From Elysia chlorotica (Eukaryota; Mollusca; Gastropoda; Plakobranchidae): DNA of 64,000 nucleotides. This document shows positions 27,758-39,875 of the stretch, piece by piece. The stretch covers positions 462,528-526,527 of the forward strand of contig RQTK01000020.1 in NCBI GenBank assembly GCA_003991915.1. The letters are read 5' to 3'. The position numbers were made by a program, and so were the translations under genes. Below the pieces are notes generated by a model that was not told where the DNA came from, searched no databases, and was given only the letters and a program-made list of their open reading frames with translations. Every line of letters begins with the position of its first letter. The stretch's first letter is position 1.

Positions 27758-27940
27758 GATGCGTCTGAGGCGACGAAATATTTCTCAATCACACCTTACC
27801 AAACAGATGTTCGTTTAACAAACTTACTCAAAAGTGTTACTAAAGCACTTGCTTTAGAAAGCCATCCAGCTTCAGGAAATGAACGGACATTGCTACACAG
27901 ATACAACGTGAGAAAGGAGATCAACAATAAGAATAGAAAA
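27758..27940 (+). CDS. Possible orphan exon, not recognised
   Basis: A 61-codon open stretch reads SITPYQTDVRLTNLLK, then ALALESHPASGNERTLLHRY and NVRKEINNKNRK, and runs into a strong donor GTAAGT at 27941. A pyrimidine-rich acceptor candidate (CCAAACAG) ends about 27795. The peptide has a natural composition, unlike the low-complexity frames nearby, but I cannot assign a family. It is not FARSA. It could also be a piece of an old mobile element. Confidence 0.25.
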
Positions 27941-28029
27941 GTAAGTGACTTAAACCTGCCAGGAACTACAGTTGGTTAAAACAATCATAGATTATGTAGT
28001 TAGCAATTCATAGATGAAGTTTTTCCAAC

Positions 28030-28258
28030 GTGAGCACTATTATGCGCTATACTGTGGACGGCCCGAAAGACTAAAGTCTAGCAAGTTCACGTGCTGCCAT
28101 ACAGAGACAGTGCGGCGATACCATGATACTGTTTCAGCCGGTCACATTAAATTGACACCGACCTAACCAGTAGGGGACTTAATCGCGAGCGAGGGGCTCG
28201 AACCACATACCTTTTGCGTCGAAAGCCGACGATCTACCATAGGGCTACCGCACCTCCA
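28030..28258 (-). mobile_element. tRNA-derived SINE, full length
   Basis: The reverse complement has the head with B-box GGTTCGAGCCCC, the core and the 3' part. On the + strand this reads TATACTGTGGACGGCCCGAA then GTTTCAGCCGGTCACATTAA and GACACCGACCTAACCAGTAG. Confidence 0.72.
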
Positions 28259-29051
28259 CGAGCTGCTATGATTCTCCTCGACGACTGACTTCTTCATAGT
28301 AATTAGATATGTTGTCCTAAACATTCTATCCAAACAATAATTCAGTTATAATGACAACTCTCTAAGTGTCGTTCCATTTTATCATTACGTTGATGTTAAA
28401 ATTACCTTGACAATCAAGAAGAGATTATGAAATAGAGGTTTCGATTCCACATTGAAAAAAAGATCTCTTTTATTTTGTAACTTCTTGACACTCGCAAAAA
28501 TCTAACCTGTTGGACCCATGCTCTGCAGCTCTCCAATTCCAACCATGCAGAGATGCATGTGGATTTTTACGTCATTAACTAAGGACGGTTAAGTGCATTC
28601 TGGGTTATAATAAGTGACCAGCGATTTCAAAATGATGATAACGACTACGTCTTTAGTGAGTGATAATAAACGTTATTCGCAAAATCAGGCTGAGAGGTTT
28701 TGATTAAGTGTTGTAGGACATCGTGTCAATTAATCAAAGGGGAAATCTGATTATCGGTCGTGTTGAATGCCCTGCCTTTATGACCGAATGTTGAAGTCAC
28801 ATGAGTTTTTCAGACACCTCATTAATTTATCCGCGCTATTTACAGAGAGCAGCTCAGCGCTAGGAAACCATATTAAAGCCCAACTCTCATTACATATACA
28901 GTGTTGGCTGCCCTAACAGTCGCATGGACCATGCAAAGAATTATTATCACATTGTTATCGTGCTCAAGGCTATTGCATATTTTAAGAATGGATAACACAG
29001 GCGAAAGAGGCAAGGGAAGAAGACATCAATAAAACCCATACATTTCAAAGA

Positions 29052-29140
29052 TGTCCTTCTTCTTCTTCTTCTTCTTCTTCTTCTTCTTCTTCTTCTTCTT
29101 CTTCTTCTTTTTTTTCTTTTTCTTCTTCTTCTCTTCTGTC
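29052..29140. repeat. (TTC)n microsatellite
   Basis: About 25 TTC units then T-rich DNA. A mirrored (GAA)n block stands at 29569-29588. Confidence 0.95.
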
Positions 29141-30214
29141 CTTCCTTCCTGTTTTCTTTCTTTCTCTCTTTCTTTTCTTCTCTTTTTTGTATTATGTTTA
29201 GTTATAGTCCAGTCCCGGAAAGTTATGTGTTCACAATATCATCATTTTATCAAATAATAGCATATGCGGTTAATGATCGCCGTGAAGTTATTTTACTAAT
29301 TTAAAACTATCAAACTTGAAATTTTAAAGAATATTTAAATGATTTCGTTATTGTTGTTTTTTTTTCTTCTATATTTTATAATATAAATCGTAGTCTGCAT
29401 TTTTCTAGCGGACTGTTTATAGTGTGATGACAATTTAAGGCATTCTTCTTCTTCTTCTCTCCTACAAAGAATATCAGAGGAAGTATGGCTTGTGCATATT
29501 TTAACATTTGAAGAATACTATGGAGAAGTGACATCATGATTTTTTTTTCCTATTACCGCTTGGTTTTGAAGAAGAAGAAGAAGAAGAAAGAGCGAGAGAG
29601 AAAGAGTGAGAGATAGAAAGAAAAAGAGATTGAATGGGAGAAAGTGAAAGTGAGAGGAGCAAGGTTTACGAAAAAAGCTGGGGGAGGAAAGGGGTTGGAG
29701 ATTTAAAGGGTCGAACCGACTCTCTCTCTCTCTCTGTGTCTCTCTCTGAAAGCTTAACATTTTTAAACCACAAAAAGACAATTACGGACGGACAATTTCG
29801 AGCATACCGGACATTTAAATAAAATGTGACATATAAGAAAGAGGGATAGGTGCTTAAGAAACAGGCATGCGATTCCGGACTTCATCAAGAAAGCAATCTA
29901 TTGAGGAAAACGTAGTAAGAATCAGCTAGATTGTGGTCGGACAAGATAAAGGGAGACATGTATTGAATCACAAAGATAAATTGTTGAGACACAAACGCAG
30001 GGACAAAAACAGAGGCAAAGAGGGTAAAAGTGAAAAATCTAAAACAGGGGAGTGAACGATAAAGAGAGAATAAGATAGAAAGATAGATGCTTATTTCGAT
30101 ATAAAAGTAGGAAGAAGAAACAAAATAAAAAATAAAAGAGAGGTATATATACACGGATAGAGAGAGAAAGAGAGAATGTGATAACGGGCAGAAAGAGAGA
30201 TGATGATTTCGATA

Positions 30215-30890
30215 TATTTTTTTGTGTAAATACGTGCGAACAGCATATCATTCTTTTACACAATTAGATTGAAAGACTGATTTCTAACTCGAGACGTAAA
30301 TTTAGAGGGGAAGGAAGACTTACTTCAAAATGATAAAAATGATTGGTTTATGCAATTTAACAGAAAAATAGGTAAAAACTGTGTGTACCTTCTCCTTACC
30401 CCTCCACTTTCTCTGCATTTTCTCTCTATTTCTCTATCTCTCTCAATTTGTATCACTCCCTTTTCTTTATCTCTCTTCGAAACTAAGAGAGACAGAGAGA
30501 TAAAGAGAGAGTGTCAGTGAAGATCGGGAATTTCTTTTTCTGAAGAGAGATCGAACAAAGGACATATTGGAGAGTGCATTTCTAGAAAAAAGGAAAGAGA
30601 GAAACATAAAAATGAAGTTATTGAATGAATTTCAGATTTATAATCAGTGTGATCATACATATTTTTTTTTGTAAATACGTGCGAACAGCACATCATTCTT
30701 TTACACAATTCGATTGAAAGACTGATTTCTAACTCGAGACGTAAATTTAGAGGGGAAGAAAGACTTACTTCAAAATGATAAAAATGATTGGTTTATGCAA
30801 TTTAACACTAAATAAGGTAAAAACTGTGTTTACCTTTCTCCTTACCCTCAACTTCCTCTGCATTTTCTCTCTATTTCCATCTCTCTGTTT
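30215..30890 (+). repeat. Direct duplication of about 240 bp
   Basis: 30215-30460 and 30660-30890 share GTAAATACGTGCGAACAGCA, CTAACTCGAGACGTAAATTT, ATGATTGGTTTATGCAATTT and the following pyrimidine-rich run, at about 93% identity, with about 200 bp of purine/pyrimidine-rich DNA between. Confidence 0.85.
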
Positions 30891-30989
30891 TTCTCACTTT
30901 CTTTTCTCTATCTCTCTTTGCATCTCTCTCCCTTCTCTCTCTCCCTCTCTCTCTGTCTGTATATCTCTCTGTCTCTCTCTGTCTCTCTT

Positions 30990-31020
<31 letters not shown>

Positions 31021-31584
31021 ATTTCCATCCCTCTGGGCTCGAATATTTTCAGACCCTCTACCTCTCCCTATCTCCCCCTCTCGCCCCCAACACATCATTC
31101 TATTTTCCTTAATAGACGCCGGTTTTGTTTTTGTATTCTATTACTTTCCTTCTTGTCTACGCCGTGTTCGTCGCTAAATTACTGTACTGTTTTCCTTCCT
31201 TTTCCCGCCCTGATCGAGTAATCTTATTTTTGTTGTGGGGTTCCTCTGTTGGCGACAACTCCCTCAGTCTGTTAGTTTTTTCGTTAGATTAGTGACTACT
31301 ATGTTGGTCTTTTCCACCTCTAGGGGCTTTATCTGCGACAAACAGGTCTTGAAAGGATCTAAAATGTCTACACTAACGTATTTTCTTAATCTTCCGCCCA
31401 GACGCAATAATAGATTCACACTCTCCAAACCATTCCGAAAATAGATTCTGGCTCTTAATGATTAATCAAATGAGGAAAATATGTTTTAGTTCACAAACTC
31501 ATTATTAAAGCTAACTCTATTTCCTTTTGATAACAGAATTCTTTACACGTTTCTCAAATTAACTATAGACCCACGCCATTCCTT

Positions 31585-31728
31585 ATGAAAATTAAAACAA
31601 AATTGAAAGGCTGATTTCTAACTATATAAATAAATTTCTCTCTCTCTCTCTCTCTCAAAGGTGTGTGTGTGTATTAAATTTATTTATATAGTTAGAAATC
31701 GGCCTTTCAATTTTGTTTTAATTTTCAT
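31585..31728. repeat. 53-bp inverted repeat with microsatellite loop
   Basis: The left arm 31585-31637 (ATGAAAATTAAAACAAAATT, then AAGGCTGATTTCTAAC) and right arm 31676-31728 are complementary with about one mismatch. The 38-bp loop is (TC)n followed by (GT)n. Part of the arm resembles the dispersed sequence ATTGAAAGACTGATTTCTAA at 30.27 and 30.71 kb. Confidence 0.8.
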
Positions 31729-32287
31729 CTACTTCCGCTTTAGGATCCTCTATTGATCAACAGGTGCTGCCACCTGTCGGATCAAGGGCCATATTATCTG
31801 AGAGAGAGAGAGAGAGATCTTTCTGTTTCATTTATTGTTTTTGATGTATTTTCTCAAACGTGTTCCCAGACGTCATGATTCACACTCGCCACACCTGTTT
31901 TCTTCCACAATCTATATTATTAAAGTAGAACCAGTCTCTGTCCTACGAATAGTTTTTTTTTTCGATAGAGTCCCTTCCAAAGTTTCCTAACTTACGTAAA
32001 GGAAATGTCACGTTTTCTCAAAATGTATACTAATCCACATAGAGCTCCCTATTCTATTTCTAAACATTTCTTTAACTTTCACAATTCTCTATATGATTAT
32101 TGAAGATGGGCATGGCATTTTTTAAATGTTTTTATAAATAAAATACACAATATATCCAACGCGTTATAGTTACCCCTCGATGAAGCCGACACATATTATT
32201 ACATAATTTCCAATCTATGAGGTCAAGTAAAAGTGTGGTAAAACTCAATGATTGTGTTACGGTACCTTTTTTTAAAAAAAAAATCCA

Positions 32288-32289
32288 TG

Positions 32290-32371
<82 letters not shown>

Positions 32372-32386
32372 CATCTATCTATCTCG
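32288..32386. repeat. (CTAT)n microsatellite
   Basis: About 24 units with one CCAT. Confidence 0.95.
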
Positions 32387-32523
32387 CTCTATCGCCCTCA
32401 TAATGTCTTTTCGCCTTTTTCTCATTTTGTGTACTGTTCCATGTGTGAAAAACAGTGGATTTTTTTAAAAAAAGGTAGGAGAGGGAAAGAAAGAAAGAGA
32501 AAGAGAAAGAGAAACTTAGAGGT

Positions 32524-32774
32524 ATGGGCTTAGACATAAATCGAGACAGTGACAAAGAAAAAAGAAACAAAAAGAAGAGATGGAGAGAGAAAGAGAGAAA
32601 GTAAGATGGATAAAAAATACCACGAGAGAAAGAGAGCAAAACAAAAAGGGATGGGCTTAGACATAAATCGAGACAGTGACAAAGAAAAAAGAAACAAAAA
32701 GAAGAGATGGAGAGAGAAAGAGAGAAAGTAAGATGGATAAAAAATACCACGAGAGAAAGAGAGCAAAACAAAAA
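32524..32774 (+). repeat. Two near-identical 127-bp tandem units
   Basis: Both start ATGGGCTTAGACATAAATCG and pass through AAGTAAGATGGATAAAAAAT. Almost no difference, so recent. Purine-rich on the + strand. Confidence 0.85.
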
Positions 32775-35049
32775 ATGAGAAAAAGAAATCGACACAGAAG
32801 CAGAGATAGATATATGAAGATAAAAATCTAATTCAGTAAATCGCACTTTTATCCTTGAGAAAATCCGTTGACTCTCTGGATGACGGCCTAATGACCTTTG
32901 AAGATTACTGAAAAAACAGCAACAACAAAGAAAGAAACAATCAAACAATAAACAAGAAACAGAAAATACGTTGTGTAAGCATCACAAATCAAACGCTACT
33001 CGGCCATGATTTTTTTTTGTGTGCTTTGTTTATCAATAAACTCAGCGTTCTCTAAGATAGAATTAATCCCTGTAATCCCTCAATTCTTGCCCTTTTCCTC
33101 TTTTTGCTCAATGAGAGTTACGGTAGAAGTGCGCGAAGACACAGTATTTTGCCAGCATTGCTCATAAAATCGCACTATTTTTTGGGTTTTCCAAAATTCA
33201 TATATTTTGAACCAATAAAGAAAGAATACCAATTTTTTCAGATTTGAAAACGCCAGTTTTTCATCTTTTGAATAAACTTTCTATTTTACCGCTTTCATTC
33301 GTTACGTTAAAATATTGTTTGCTTTCTTTTTGAAAGATGTGGCTTACAGTTTTTAATGAACTCTAAAAATGCAGAAACCCCTAGCAGGAAGTTGCGCGTA
33401 AAAAAAGGCGCAGCAAAGTAGAGCAAAAGCTGCGGTTGGAAAAATCCGAATAAAAATAACAAAAGAACACTACAATAAAAACGGAATAATAAAACTGAGG
33501 AAGCAATGGAATAAAAATAACCAAAAACAAAAGCGAAAGTTGGATTTCCATGTATTTAAAATGTAGCAAAGACGGGTGAATACAAAATAAACAAAAAGAG
33601 ATTACAATTTTACATTTACAAATTTATTTTAATTTCCTTCCCATACATTAATCAGTTATAAGACCTGACAAATGTTACAACAAGCTATAAGTACTGCAAA
33701 TTCTATTACTTTAAGTTCCATGAATGATGTGATTTATATTTTTTTCTAATATTGAAATGTTGGTACAAGTATCAAATAACTTAATTGTATGTATAGTTCG
33801 CCGTTATGGCTAAAATCATATGACCTTTTTTATGTGCTAGGTCTGTTACATACAGACTTTGATGATTATGGCTCTCCATTTTTTTGTTACCATTTTACTT
33901 GATGAATGCATTAATAATATTTTTTTCCTAGCTGTGCACCTGTTCAGACTGTATTTTGTGGACATCGTTTTTCTGCTTTTCTTTCTTTCTCTTTTCCACA
34001 TATTGTGTAGTTTTCTAGGCATCTGCTCGTTTTTTGTGCTCATGGAATTTAGCAGTCTGTATCTGTAGCTTTTGAGCAATACATTTCCGAATTTCGAGAT
34101 AATTATACCTCTTTATCATTTGTTTTGTTGTTCTTCTTTTCTTGGCAGTTTGATAGATGTCATGTACCTCATTTCTACAGCTTCTAGTCATTTCTCTTCT
34201 CTAGGTCTATGGTACAAATCTACTTTTCACATGCTTATAGACGTCTAGAATATGTAGTAGGCCACACATAGGCTTTTAGGGTATTAACTTTGCTGCTAAC
34301 CTTTTATGTTTGTTTGTGAAGATGCACTTCATTTTGGTAAATGTGCATTTTTATAAAAAGTGTCTCCTTTTTTAATTCCTTTAACGAGATCCACAATTTG
34401 AAAAGCATATTTTTTTAAACATTCCCTACATCCATATCCGTATAATAATGATTCTGATCATCATATGAACCTTTCTACATCTTGTATAGATCTAGACTAA
34501 AACACTCTGGCTTTCCTTGAAATCCCACATCTCGTTTTTCCGCGACAAGTCAGCTGTAAATGAAGTTATATCTGTCTGAAAGGGAAAAAAAACAACAACA
34601 ACAACAAAACAAAACAACAACAACTAAACCAAGAGTCGCCCTCATTTCCGGAACAAGGGAGCTAAGTAATGACGTCCTGATTGACATCGTTTAAAGTGGA
34701 AGGAGGAAAGAGGGTGTAGGCGGTTGCATTTTCTCTAGATTATTCATGTCCTTTTAAGAGCAAAAACCGCAGATTTCTATTATAAGTAAATAAAGGAAAA
34801 GGACAAACTTATTTCCCTTGTTCACATTCCTATGTTTAGAGTAATGTTTCCGCTGTTTTTCTCACTATGTTTACTTGCGTTGCTGCCTCTTTACGACTTC
34901 TTCTTTATAAGAGTTCTATTATGTTTCTTGTCATGCGTTAATCTTTAGGAGCCTGCCTTAACTAACCTGATTTGCAAGTCTGTCTGATCTCTGGTTTTTT
35001 CCCTTTTTCGAGACCCCCCCTCCCCAAAAAAAAACCCCACAGAAAACAA

Positions 35050-35054
35050 AACAA

Positions 35055-35117
<63 letters not shown>

Positions 35118-35118
35118 C
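35050..35118. repeat. (ACA)n microsatellite
   Basis: About 20 units; similar short (CAA)n arrays occur at 34600, 35720, 46267, 47440. Confidence 0.95.
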
Positions 35119-35440
35119 TGATTGAAAACTTTTGTTATCTATGTTGTTAATTTGGCCAATCTTGTTTTTGTACATAATAATTGCTTTTTTAGGAACCAAA
35201 GGCTCTTCTTCTAATTTAAATGATAGGCTGCGAAATAATATCTTCATAATCCTTTAAAAATTCAATTTACCCGCTTTCACGTTCTCTGTGTCTCTGTCCA
35301 TCTATTTCGCTCTGTCTACTCTTTTTTCTGTATATCATGCTGTCTATTTTTATCGTATGTCTATATCTGTTTGTTTGCCCATTTGTTGGTCTGTGAGTCT
35401 GTTTTTCTCTATATCTCTTTGTCACTCTGTCACTCTCTGC

Positions 35441-35443
<3 letters not shown>

Positions 35444-35502
<59 letters not shown>
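35444..35502. repeat. (TC)n microsatellite
   Basis: About 28 units inside a pyrimidine-rich stretch from 35280 to 35670. Confidence 0.95.
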
Positions 35503-35505
<3 letters not shown>

Positions 35506-36071
35506 ATCTCTGCCTAACAGCCTGTCTCATTGCCTGTGTGTCTCTGTCTCAGACCGCCTGTCTGTCCGTCTGTCTATCTGTTTGTCTGTCTCTCTCTCCC
35601 ACTCTCTGTCTTCCGCCCAACGTCACTCCCTCTCTTTCTCTCTCTCTCTCTCCATCCCTTTCTATCGCTCTCTCTTCTTGTAACTTATGCACAACAACCA
35701 ACAACAACAAACATAACAACAGCAGCAACAACAACAACAAAAACAAAAACAGCAACAACAAAAACAACAACACCATCACTCCCATATCATCGCTCGAGTG
35801 GGTTATCAATCTCTATCAATTTCACCTAATGTCATAATCTATGACCATTGTAGCCTATCTTAAACAAGAATCGATCACAATCAAAACAATTACATCACGA
35901 TGGTTATAGCATTTCCTGCATTTTACGGGCACCCAGGAGAACAATGAAACGTTGATGGCATAATTCACGTTTCTGGCTCTTCAGATTATTATAGAAGAGA
36001 ACAAATTCCACTCAGGTTAATTAAACCGCAAATTTCACAAACAGCACAAATTTTCAACACTCAGTGGCGTT

Positions 36072-36426
36072 CAAAGAAAAGTTTGATTGCCAATTAGGAT
36101 CATTCCGCCGTTAAAATCACGCACCAGCTATAACAACATGTCCCGGGTTTTGGCTTTTTTTTTTTTGCCTTCCTGCTGGGATAAACAGGCCTAATCAAAA
36201 TCTGGCCACATAAGTTGGTATTTCGTACCTACAAAATCATAAATTCCGATAAAATTCTTTTTTCGATATTGCTAGGATAAAGAGCAACTTATGTGGCCAG
36301 ATTTTGATTAGGCCTGTTTATCCCAGCAGGAAGGCAAAAAAAAAAAGCCAAAACCCGGGACATGTTATAGCTGGTGCGTGATTTTAACGGCGGAATGATC
36401 CTAATTGGCAATCAAACTTTTCTTTG
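36072..36426. repeat. Long near-perfect inverted repeat
   Basis: The left arm 36072-36217 (146 bp) and right arm 36285-36426 (142 bp) are complementary almost throughout. One obvious difference is an extra three bases in the left arm near CTATAACAACATGTCCCGGG. The 67-bp loop is AT-rich. Arms include TTCCGCCGTTAAAATCACGC and GATAAACAGGCCTAATCAAA. No coding frame and no clear target-site duplication. It could be a recent foldback element or a palindromic assembly artefact. Confidence 0.85.
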
Positions 36427-36539
36427 GAAGTTTTGAAAAAGATGTATGCTAACACGGCCAAACAATATCCAACTGGAATGTTTGTATTGTGCACGTTACT
36501 GATTTGTGTGTGTGTGTGGAAGAATCTTAAGAAATTTAA

Positions 36540-36952
36540 ACTTACTTGAGATTTGTTTCAAATCAACGGTGGTAACGTCAGTGGTGATTAATAATGATTA
36601 TTTTCACTGATTATGACGATAACACAAATACCAACAAATATAATTATAAAAGTTGTGAACCAAAAATTTAATAAAATTATATAATCGTGTTAAGACTGGC
36701 AAAGATTCACAAACTAGAGAAAACCAGTAGCGATTTATCGGACTACTGCCCACATAATAATATGAGGTGACACATCCGCTAAAGCGAAATATTGGCTTTG
36801 CCACTGTGTGTATCCCCCCAAAAAAATCTATGGCATGGCTTAGAACGAAAAAATACAAGAACGAGTTCGCTATAAATTGGTAGTTGTTTGTCACACAAAG
36901 AGTGTCAATCTTGCCTCATGATACATAGTCTTTGACAGGGAAAATCAGGTTG

Positions 36953-37008
<56 letters not shown>

Positions 37009-37748
37009 GAGAGAGTGTGTACAAATCATTAAAACTTACTTGAACATCTTTTTAATGACGATAATTACGTTGATAGTGATGAATAGTTATAACCTACAAT
37101 GACAATGGCGAAAATATCAACAATTTCTATAATAAAAATAACATGAAGAAATAAAAAAAACACTATCAATGGACATAATTACGGTATGCGTGGGAGAGGA
37201 AAAAGGAAAAAAAAATAAACAACAAGGAAAACAGTAGCGATGACTCAAACTACTCTTCACATAATTATAGGAGGTGACAGATCCCCTAAAGCGAAATAAT
37301 GGCTTTGCCACTGAAAGTCTACCCAGAATAAATCCGTGGCCTGACCAAACCTTCCAATAATCTGCGATACCTCAGGTTTGAGGATTCTTTTTCTGGCTCC
37401 TTCATATTCTGTGTTAATCGCTCAGACTCTGTGTCAGAGCCTCATACCCTTATCTTTGCACTTGGTGGATGAACTCCTATTGCTTTCCATAAGATAAAAT
37501 CAATGGCGTTTGCCAGCAGCAGACGACAAAGTGTTGATGGCAACAGAATCTACGAGACAAAAGAGAGAAGGCAAAGGCAGGGAATTGCAAGTGCGTTCTT
37601 TCTTGCGCCTTATGTTGAAGAGGCAATTATTGAGAAGGATTACAAGAGAGAAAAAAACCCCACAAGAACGAGATCGTTATAAGTTGGCGGTTGGTTGAGT
37701 GTCAATCTTGCTTTATGATACAAAGTCTTTGACAGGGAGAATCAGGTT

Positions 37749-37760
<12 letters not shown>
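36540..37760 (+). repeat. Diverged tandem duplication with later insertion
   Basis: 36540-36960 and 37033-37760 share AACTTACTTGA, CCCCTAAAGCGAAATAATGG-type sequence with CTTTGCCACTG, GAGTGTCAATCTTGC, and AGTCTTTGACAGGGA followed by ATCAGGTTGAA and (AG)n. About 330 bp (37330-37665) is found only in the second unit. Confidence 0.7.
36955..37010. repeat. (AG)n microsatellite
   Basis: Ends the first unit of the 36.5-37.8 kb duplication; the second unit ends with the matching array at 37753. Confidence 0.95.
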
Positions 37761-37799
<39 letters not shown>

Positions 37800-37881
37800 G
37801 AGACATAGAGGGATGGAGAGATAGAGAGAAGGGGTGAGACTGAGAGAGAGATGAAAGAAAGAGAGAGACAGGGGTGAGAAA

Positions 37882-37934
<53 letters not shown>

Positions 37935-38093
37935 TGAGCGAAAGATCATTATGAATAGGGAGTGTAAAACACGAGAGTGGTATAGAAAGAGGAAAAAGAG
38001 TGTGGACAAGCTAAATACTTGATCTGACAACGTACAGACAAACATAAAGAAAAAATGGTGGAAAAGTAAAGGAGAACGACGCAGCGAGCGAGC

Positions 38094-38139
<46 letters not shown>

Positions 38140-38160
38140 GACAGACAGACAGACAGAATA
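37751..38160. repeat. Purine-rich tract with several (AG)n runs
   Basis: Pure runs near 37753-37786, 37900-37926 and 38098-38134, then a short (ACAG)n. Confidence 0.95.
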
Positions 38161-39041
38161 TGTGTGAGAGAGATAAAGAAAGGAGGGATACGGAGGCAAG
38201 AAACAGCGACACAGACAAAAAAAAGAGATGCAGGAAAAGTTAGGCAGAGACACAAAGAATGGATTTTCAAACGAATTGAAAGACAGACGCACAAGCAGCA
38301 GACACAAGAGCAAAGAATCTAGAAGCAACGAAAGAGAAAAAGAGACGAATGCATAAGGCTGCAGACTTGCCTGGTAGTGACATTAATATCTAAGCCGGTT
38401 GTTGTGACTTTTCATTTTGTTTAGTTTTGTGGGTGGCAATGTGTATGCTCCAACTTGTTGAAGACTTGTGAGGCGAAAACAGCTTTAACAAGCAGGTCCT
38501 TTTTAACTACAGAACATTTTCAGAAGAAAACTGATTCGCACAAATTTCAGCTTTTCAGTATGTACAATGCATTTATGCATTTATATTTGAGTATTAGTAG
38601 ATCGTCCATAAACATAGGGAGGTTCTCATCTCTCTCTCTTTCTCTTCAGGTTTAACGTCTCCTAAGTTCCCCTGGAGGGTCCTATACGGCGACAGGCGGC
38701 TTTGAAAGAAGACAAAGGCTCATAATGAAGGCATACGATGCAAATAAAAAAAAACACCATCTTCCCGAAGCAAAAACAAAACAATAAAACAAACAGAAAA
38801 AAACAACAAAACAAACACCCCACAACATACCAGGCAATCCATATGACTTGCTTTTATCCACGTCAGCTTAAGGACTTACAATGCAGACAGATCTTCGGAA
38901 ACTGATGTCCTTTTACCCGGTATATCGACTTAACACTGGTCGATATACAAAATAAGGTTGTAAATGTTCTAATATGTATATAGGCAAAAAAATAATGTAA
39001 ACTCGGATGGACATGCTGATGAATGCAGTGCAAAACAAAAT

Positions 39042-39043
39042 TA

Positions 39044-39126
<83 letters not shown>
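39042..39126. repeat. (AG)n microsatellite before gap
   Basis: About 38 units, running into the Ns. Confidence 0.95.
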
Positions 39127-39815
39127 NNNNNNNNNNNNNNNNNNNNNNNNNNNNNNNNNNNNNNNNNNNNNNNNNNNNNNNNNNNNNNNNNNNNNNNNNN
39201 NNNNNNNNNNNNNNNNNNNNNNNNNNNNNNNNNNNNNNNNNNNNNNNNNNNNNNNNNNNNNNNNNNNNNNNNNNNNNNNNNNNNNNNNNNNNNNNNNNNN
39301 NNNNNNNNNNNNNNNNNNNNNNNNNNNNNNNNNNNNNNNNNNNNNNNNNNNNNNNNNNNNNNNNNNNNNNNNNNNNNNNNNNNNNNNNNNNNNNNNNNNN
39401 NNNNNNNNNNNNNNNNNNNNNNNNNNNNNNNNNNNNNNNNNNNNNNNNNNNNNNNNNNNNNNNNNNNNNNNNNNNNNNNNNNNNNNNNNNNNNNNNNNNN
39501 NNNNNNNNNNNNNNNNNNNNNNNNNNNNNNNNNNNNNNNNNNNNNNNNNNNNNNNNNNNNNNNNNNNNNNNNNNNNNNNNNNNNNNNNNNNNNNNNNNNN
39601 NNNNNNNNNNNNNNNNNNNNNNNNNNNNNNNNNNNNNNNNNNNNNNNNNNNNNNNNNNNNNNNNNNNNNNNNNNNNNNNNNNNNNNNNNNNNNNNNNNNN
39701 NNNNNNNNNNNNNNNNNNNNNNNNNNNNNNNNNNNNNNNNNNNNNNNNNNNNNNNNNNNNNNNNNNNNNNNNNNNNNNNNNNNNNNNNNNNNNNNNNNNN
39801 NNNNNNNNNNNNNNN
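39127..39815. other. Assembly gap (689 N)
   Basis: Flanked by (AG)n on the left (39050-39126) and (CT)n on the right (39816-39868). No claim can be made on its content. Confidence 1.

Positions 39816-39870
<55 letters not shown>
39816..39870. repeat. (CT)n microsatellite after gap
   Basis: About 26 units, the reverse complement of the array on the other side of the gap. Confidence 0.95.

Positions 39871-39875
<5 letters not shown>

Noticed and set aside
33846-34330. Minus-strand lysine-rich frame with LKAYVWPT-like words nearby
   Set aside because: A decayed LINE tail is possible, but the match is too short and the rest does not follow the LINE order.
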